From IMG/VR virus record IMGVR_UViG_3300031669_008154, positions 1-50,299 of that record: DNA of 50,299 bases; one strand, written 5' to 3'. Below the pieces are notes generated by a model. That model worked only from the letters and a program-made list of their open reading frames with translations, searched no databases and had not been told where the DNA came from. Shown one piece after another: positions 46,947-50,299 of the stretch; positions within the stretch are counted from its first letter, which is position 1; the number at the start of each line of letters is the position of its first letter. A program made the translations under genes and the position numbers. The DNA comes from a virus.

Positions 46947-47723
46947 TCACTCCAAACTCTTATCTCTATCGCAGACCCCTGATCCAACACAATGACCATA
47001 GCCACAACCCTTACACTTTCCTGCCTTTGAGGTATCTCTGGCTAATTCGTACCCAGGACTTCGCAACATATCTCTCACCCAATCAACAACTTCAAGAATC
47101 CTGCGGACATCGTCCACGGTCAGGGCTTTCTCCCACAACCAACCCTTGCACAAATCATGCTTCGGAAGAGTGCCTCTATCCCGAATCACAGCCACAATAG
47201 ACCCGCTCACAAGATAGATGGGATACATCGCCGACCAGGCAACCGCATACCCCAAAACCTGCCGTTGCTGACCATAGAAGGGTTCCATTCCTACAGTCCT
47301 AGGGCGAGGTTTGTGGTCCACAAGCCAAGCAGTATCCCGACCCGAACCATCATGACCTAGAACCAACCCGTCCACTTGCCCCACCAAACCATACCCAGCA
47401 ACATAGGACTCGGAATATGACGCAACCTCCCCCAGCCCGATAGCACGGGTGACAGCGTCCTCCACAGGCACCTCACCGAGTGCTAAAGCGTCATGCGCCT
47501 CCTTTATACCCCTATGATCAGGAAGACCCTCGCTAACGGCCTCTGTATCGGGTTCCATATCGCCTCGGTGGAGCAAGCACAGCTTGTACTCACAGAACCC
47601 CTGCGTTTCCAACCAAGAAATCCAAAACCCCGCATCAGGGTCACCCGAGGCAAACCGCCGCAGCGTCTCACGCTCCCTCTCCTTCATCTCTCTCCTCCCG
47701 TAGTCATCAACCGATGAAGTCAT
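46947..47723 (-). CDS. Cas4-like PD-(D/E)xK Fe-S exonuclease, 258 aa
   Basis: The core is VGQVDGL (Asp118), VDHK (Asp136, Lys138) and YGQQRQVLGYA. Cysteines at 44 and 49 (CEYKLC) and a C-terminal CKGCGYGHCVGSGVC supply the Fe-S site of Cas4/AddB-type nucleases. There is no CRISPR locus, so a role in recombination or end processing is likely. AAGGAGGG precedes the start. Confidence 0.85.
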   Translation of the reverse strand: MTSSVDDYGRREMKERERETLRRFASGDPDAGFWISWLETQGFCEYKLCLLHRGDMEPDTEAVSEGLPDHRGIKEAHDALALGEVPVEDAVTRAIGLGEVASYSESYVAGYGLVGQVDGLVLGHDGSGRDTAWLVDHKPRPRTVGMEPFYGQQRQVLGYAVAWSAMYPIYLVSGSIVAVIRDRGTLPKHDLCKGWLWEKALTVDDVRRILEVVDWVRDMLRSPGYELARDTSKAGKCKGCGYGHCVGSGVCDRDKSLE

Positions 47724-47759
47724 TATGAATCCCTCCTTTTAGCTCCAATTCTACCACGA

Positions 47760-47855
47760 TTACCCCGTTGCGACTGGAAACCTATCAAGGCGTCCAGACA
47801 CTAAACACGTTCCCACCCTCCTATCGAACATATCTCCACCACCTTCGCCGAACAT
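47760..47855 (-). CDS. Short ORF, 31 aa
   Basis: ATG at 47855, 8 nt after the polymerase stop, with AAGGGGGAT upstream. Product begins MFGEGGGDMFDRRVG. GATATGTTCG occurs twice in this region. Coding is uncertain; the 139-bp gap otherwise holds only the next ribosome site. Confidence 0.3.
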   Translation of the reverse strand: MFGEGGGDMFDRRVGTCLVSGRLDRFPVATG

Positions 47856-47862
47856 ATCCCCC

Positions 47863-49458
47863 TTAATCAAACACTACAGGCCCAGACACATACCTTCCAC
47901 TCAACAGTTGCCTACCCGTCTTAGGCAATTTCGGAAACACCCGGCACTGCTCCTTTACCAGTCCCATCAAATCAAACCTGGCGGGGACAACCGCATACTC
48001 TCCTACCCTGTAAATGTCCCCCATAGACTTCGCTTGGGCAAGGGTGATGTGTCGGTCTACCTTCTTGGCATACCGCTCCGATTGAGGGTGGTCGTTGGTC
48101 ATCGCCACGATATCGGAATACGATACCCGATAAGGCTTCTTATCCTGGCAATACACCTTTCGCGGGGACACTACGATAGTCGGGTAGTCTCCATTACAAC
48201 GCCACGCTCCCAGCCCGTTGGTAGAGGGTAAGGGTAGGAGCTTGGTAATACGGACACCATCAGTTTGAATGGCTATAACCTCGTCCGCTCCGATACCCTT
48301 CTCCACCAAAAACCTCGTTATCTCGCAACGGGCTTCGCAGGTTATCACAGAATGGTAAACCTCGTTTCTTATGCTCTTATCGCTGTCCCGCTTCTGTATC
48401 AACTTTCCTACGATTTGGTTGCCAATGCCTTTGGCGATGGATGAGGCTAATGGCGATATCAGGCGGCTCTCATACAGATGCTCCATAATATCACCGAAGG
48501 GGTATCGCGGGACAACTCCGTCTTTCAACTCAACGAACCAGCCGTCTATGAAGTCAAACTTGCCTATGCCGTATCGCTCCACTACCTCAATCTCGGCTAA
48601 ACTGTAAGTGTCCTCGGGTAGCCTACCCACTGGATTTCCCTGTAGGTCGTTGACTACAACAGCCACTACAGGCGAGCAATGGGCGTGGTCTCCGTCAGGG
48701 TCAATGTAGAATGTCCCCCGAACAAAGCCGTAGATTGCCTCTCGCTCCCGTTTACCGAGGGTATCGGACTTCCATATCTCACAATCACGCAGGTCAATAA
48801 GGTCGGACGCTATGGACATATAGCAGGACGATTTATCCCAGTCATATAGCCCCTTCTCCCAGTGTCCTACTTGGCGGGCTTCCACCCAGTCCTTATGGTC
48901 GGCTTTGTCAGCGTAGTCCAGTATCTCGTAGCAATCTTCGGGTATCTCCCAGCCTTTAGGTATATTGGCGTAGGTCTCTCTCCCTAACTTGGACGCCTCA
49001 AAACAGGCTACAGCCGAGGTCAGTAGGTTAGTGTCGCCTATGCCCAACTCGTCCAGCGTAGCCATAACCTCGTCAGCCATCCGTTGAACCTCATTGAGAG
49101 AGGCGTCAGGGGCATATTCAGGGTAGCCGTAGAATGTCTTTAGCCCGAAGTAGCGGGTCCAGCCTACTTGAAGCACCCTATCGTGGTAGTAGTAGAAGTG
49201 GTTGCCCTTAATGTTGAGGGCTGGGTTATGCTCGGCTACCTGTTCCAAGTCCCCTTTGGACAACTTGCGGAGAAGCGGTGCTACAGCCTCGTCAAGGTCA
49301 AGGAACACCCGAATGGTGTCTTTGCTGTTATAGCGTAGGAAGTTGAGCAGCTCGCCAAGATCATCGGACACCACGGACTTGCCGTTGGTGGCCTGAATAG
49401 ACAGGTAGCCTTCACCAAGGTCGGTTAGCTCGTATGCTGTTATCCTCATGCCTTCCAC
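47863..49458 (-). CDS. Divergent family-B-type DNA polymerase, 531 aa
   Basis: Probable GTG start. Motif A DKSSCYMSI (208-216) matches DxxSxYxSI; motif B KGIGNQIVG (343-351) matches Kx3Nx3G; motif C is IQTDG (397-401), with Gln where the first Asp of DTD usually stands but the catalytic second Asp kept. No exonuclease motifs are clear before it. Compact size and lack of exonuclease suggest a protein-primed (pPolB-like) lineage, but that is inference. It is the second polymerase of the element. Confidence 0.7.
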   Translation of the reverse strand: MEGMRITAYELTDLGEGYLSIQATNGKSVVSDDLGELLNFLRYNSKDTIRVFLDLDEAVAPLLRKLSKGDLEQVAEHNPALNIKGNHFYYYHDRVLQVGWTRYFGLKTFYGYPEYAPDASLNEVQRMADEVMATLDELGIGDTNLLTSAVACFEASKLGRETYANIPKGWEIPEDCYEILDYADKADHKDWVEARQVGHWEKGLYDWDKSSCYMSIASDLIDLRDCEIWKSDTLGKREREAIYGFVRGTFYIDPDGDHAHCSPVVAVVVNDLQGNPVGRLPEDTYSLAEIEVVERYGIGKFDFIDGWFVELKDGVVPRYPFGDIMEHLYESRLISPLASSIAKGIGNQIVGKLIQKRDSDKSIRNEVYHSVITCEARCEITRFLVEKGIGADEVIAIQTDGVRITKLLPLPSTNGLGAWRCNGDYPTIVVSPRKVYCQDKKPYRVSYSDIVAMTNDHPQSERYAKKVDRHITLAQAKSMGDIYRVGEYAVVPARFDLMGLVKEQCRVFPKLPKTGRQLLSGRYVSGPVVFD

Positions 49459-49467
49459 ATTACCCCT

Positions 49468-49725
49468 TTACGTCAAGTGCTTCGGCAACGCACCATAAAA
49501 GGCAACATGCCCTGTCTCCCTATGGCAATTCAAGGTCTTTACCCTCCAGAAGTTCTCCTTCTTGTCCTGCGGGGTGTTTATCCCTATGCAGAACATTGTG
49601 CCAACCTTAGCATCCTTGTAGTGCCAGCACTCTTTGATCCCCAGTGTGTTGTTGCCATTATAGAAGTTCTCGTCACACCCCACGCAATACTTTTTATCCT
49701 TCATAGCCCTTATCTTTGTTGTCAT
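49468..49725 (-). CDS. Small Cys-rich protein, 85 aa
   Basis: CVGCDENFYN, CWHYKD and CIGIN give four Cys that could bind zinc. It lies 9 nt before the polymerase and shares its operon. GGAGAAAGGAG precedes the start. Confidence 0.6.
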   Translation of the reverse strand: MTTKIRAMKDKKYCVGCDENFYNGNNTLGIKECWHYKDAKVGTMFCIGINTPQDKKENFWRVKTLNCHRETGHVAFYGALPKHLT

Positions 49726-49747
49726 TGTAAACTCCTTTCTCCAATAA

Positions 49748-50299
49748 TCACTCTATACCAGCCTTTCTCCGCCACTGGGTAGAGACTTTGCCCCCCAGCC
49801 TCATTATCCGCGGGACTAACTCACGGGCACGGTCGGGGTGCTTATCCAGCGTCGCTTTGAGTTGATGTATCCAGCGTTGCTTATGTGCTCTTACCGATGG
49901 CGTCTCCTTATCGCCGATACCGCGTACATTCTGACGTCTATGCGACTTAGTGTACCTCATCTCCTCTGGTAGCTTATAGGACACCTCATCAAACCAAGTC
50001 CACGGACTCACTACCCGCTTCATATGGACGTTGTAGGTGTCCAGCCGATGGCTCACATACCAGTCCTTGACATGCTCCCTCCATCGCTGATGGAACTCCG
50101 CAGTTCCTCTCCTTAACCTAGGATTATGACGAACAAACCTGTTCCATAGAAGTTGCCTACTGGCGGTCATTCTACGGAACTCGTCATATTTCAGTGTCCG
50201 CACTACAGCAAACTGTGCCGCCTCCTCATAGACAAAGTGCCGTCTGCGCAGCTCGGCGTAGTGCTTGCGATACCTGGACCCCTTCTTATGGCTAGCCAT
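49748..50299 (-). CDS. Basic protein, 183 aa or longer, window edge
   Basis: ATG at the last bases of the window; it may begin further upstream. Very rich in Arg, Lys and His throughout (YRKHYAELRRRHF, HRRQNVRGIG). Helical. Its place directly upstream of the family-B polymerase is where terminal-protein or priming genes often stand, but no motif supports that. Confidence 0.45.
   Translation of the reverse strand: MASHKKGSRYRKHYAELRRRHFVYEEAAQFAVVRTLKYDEFRRMTASRQLLWNRFVRHNPRLRRGTAEFHQRWREHVKDWYVSHRLDTYNVHMKRVVSPWTWFDEVSYKLPEEMRYTKSHRRQNVRGIGDKETPSVRAHKQRWIHQLKATLDKHPDRARELVPRIMRLGGKVSTQWRRKAGIE

Noticed and set aside
46947-47723. CRISPR adaptation locus suggested by the Cas4-like protein
   Set aside because: No cas1, cas2 or repeat-spacer array in the window; stand-alone Cas4-like nucleases are common in viruses.
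1-50299. Archaeal virus origin suggested by ERCC4, XPD-like helicase and membrane module
   Set aside because: Perfect sigma-70 promoters, a GerE-type regulator and strong AGGAGG sites indicate bacterial transcription and translation.

Overview
This 50.3 kb window looks like part of a bacterial virus or virus-like plasmid. About 85 genes are tightly packed, nearly all on the minus strand, joined by ATGA or TAATG overlaps and preceded by strong AGGAGG-type ribosome binding sites. A dozen promoters match the sigma-70 consensus (TTGACA, 16-18 bp, TATAAT-like), which argues for a bacterial rather than an archaeal host. The signal peptides and the LuxR-type regulator would fit Chloroflexota, but that is a guess. 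I see no tRNA, rRNA, CRISPR array, transposase, integrase, terminase, portal or tail gene.

Layout by region. (1) 1-9.7 kb: a membrane and surface module. It holds a FtsK/HerA/Zot-like packaging ATPase, several small membrane proteins, and three secreted proteins anchored at the C terminus, interrupted by an HNH endonuclease. This is the plan expected of a membrane-containing or extruded virion. (2) 9.7-15.8 kb: one 1961-residue protein with internal repeats and a Ser-Pro tract. (3) 15.9-19.6 kb: small basic proteins, zinc ribbons and a LuxR-type HTH protein. (4) 19.6-21.2 kb: a type II restriction-modification pair. (5) 21.2-22.6 kb: a cassette (RHH protein, HNH endonuclease, two unknowns) lying between the polA 3' end and a diverged second copy of that 3' end. 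(6) 22.6-30.7 kb: a uracil-DNA-glycosylase/DNA polymerase I fusion carrying an intein, regulators, an HNH endonuclease and paired two-TM microproteins. (7) 30.8-39.9 kb: ERCC4 nuclease, Sak4-like ATPase, RecB-type nuclease, a likely ssDNA-binding protein and surface proteins. One secreted-protein gene is bracketed by 36-bp inverted repeats. (8) 39.9-45.4 kb: XPD/DinG-like helicase with a second intein, AbrB-like regulator, C5-methyltransferase-like protein and HNH-like protein. (9) 45.4-45.85 kb: a 436-bp noncoding divergent region with a predicted pseudoknotted RNA. (10) 45.85-46.9 kb: the only plus-strand operon, four small mostly Cys-rich proteins and a terminator. (11) 46.9-50.3 kb: Cas4-like nuclease and a divergent family-B DNA polymerase, with a basic protein upstream.

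Together the replication genes (two DNA polymerases, Fe-S helicase, RecB/Cas4-like and ERCC4 nucleases, annealing ATPase, SSB candidate) describe a largely self-sufficient replicon with its own restriction-modification, and the left third probably builds the particle or envelope. The least explained items are the pseudoknotted RNA, the inverted-repeat cassette, the two inteins at look-alike junctions, the polA 3'-end duplication and the G-tract promoter family.
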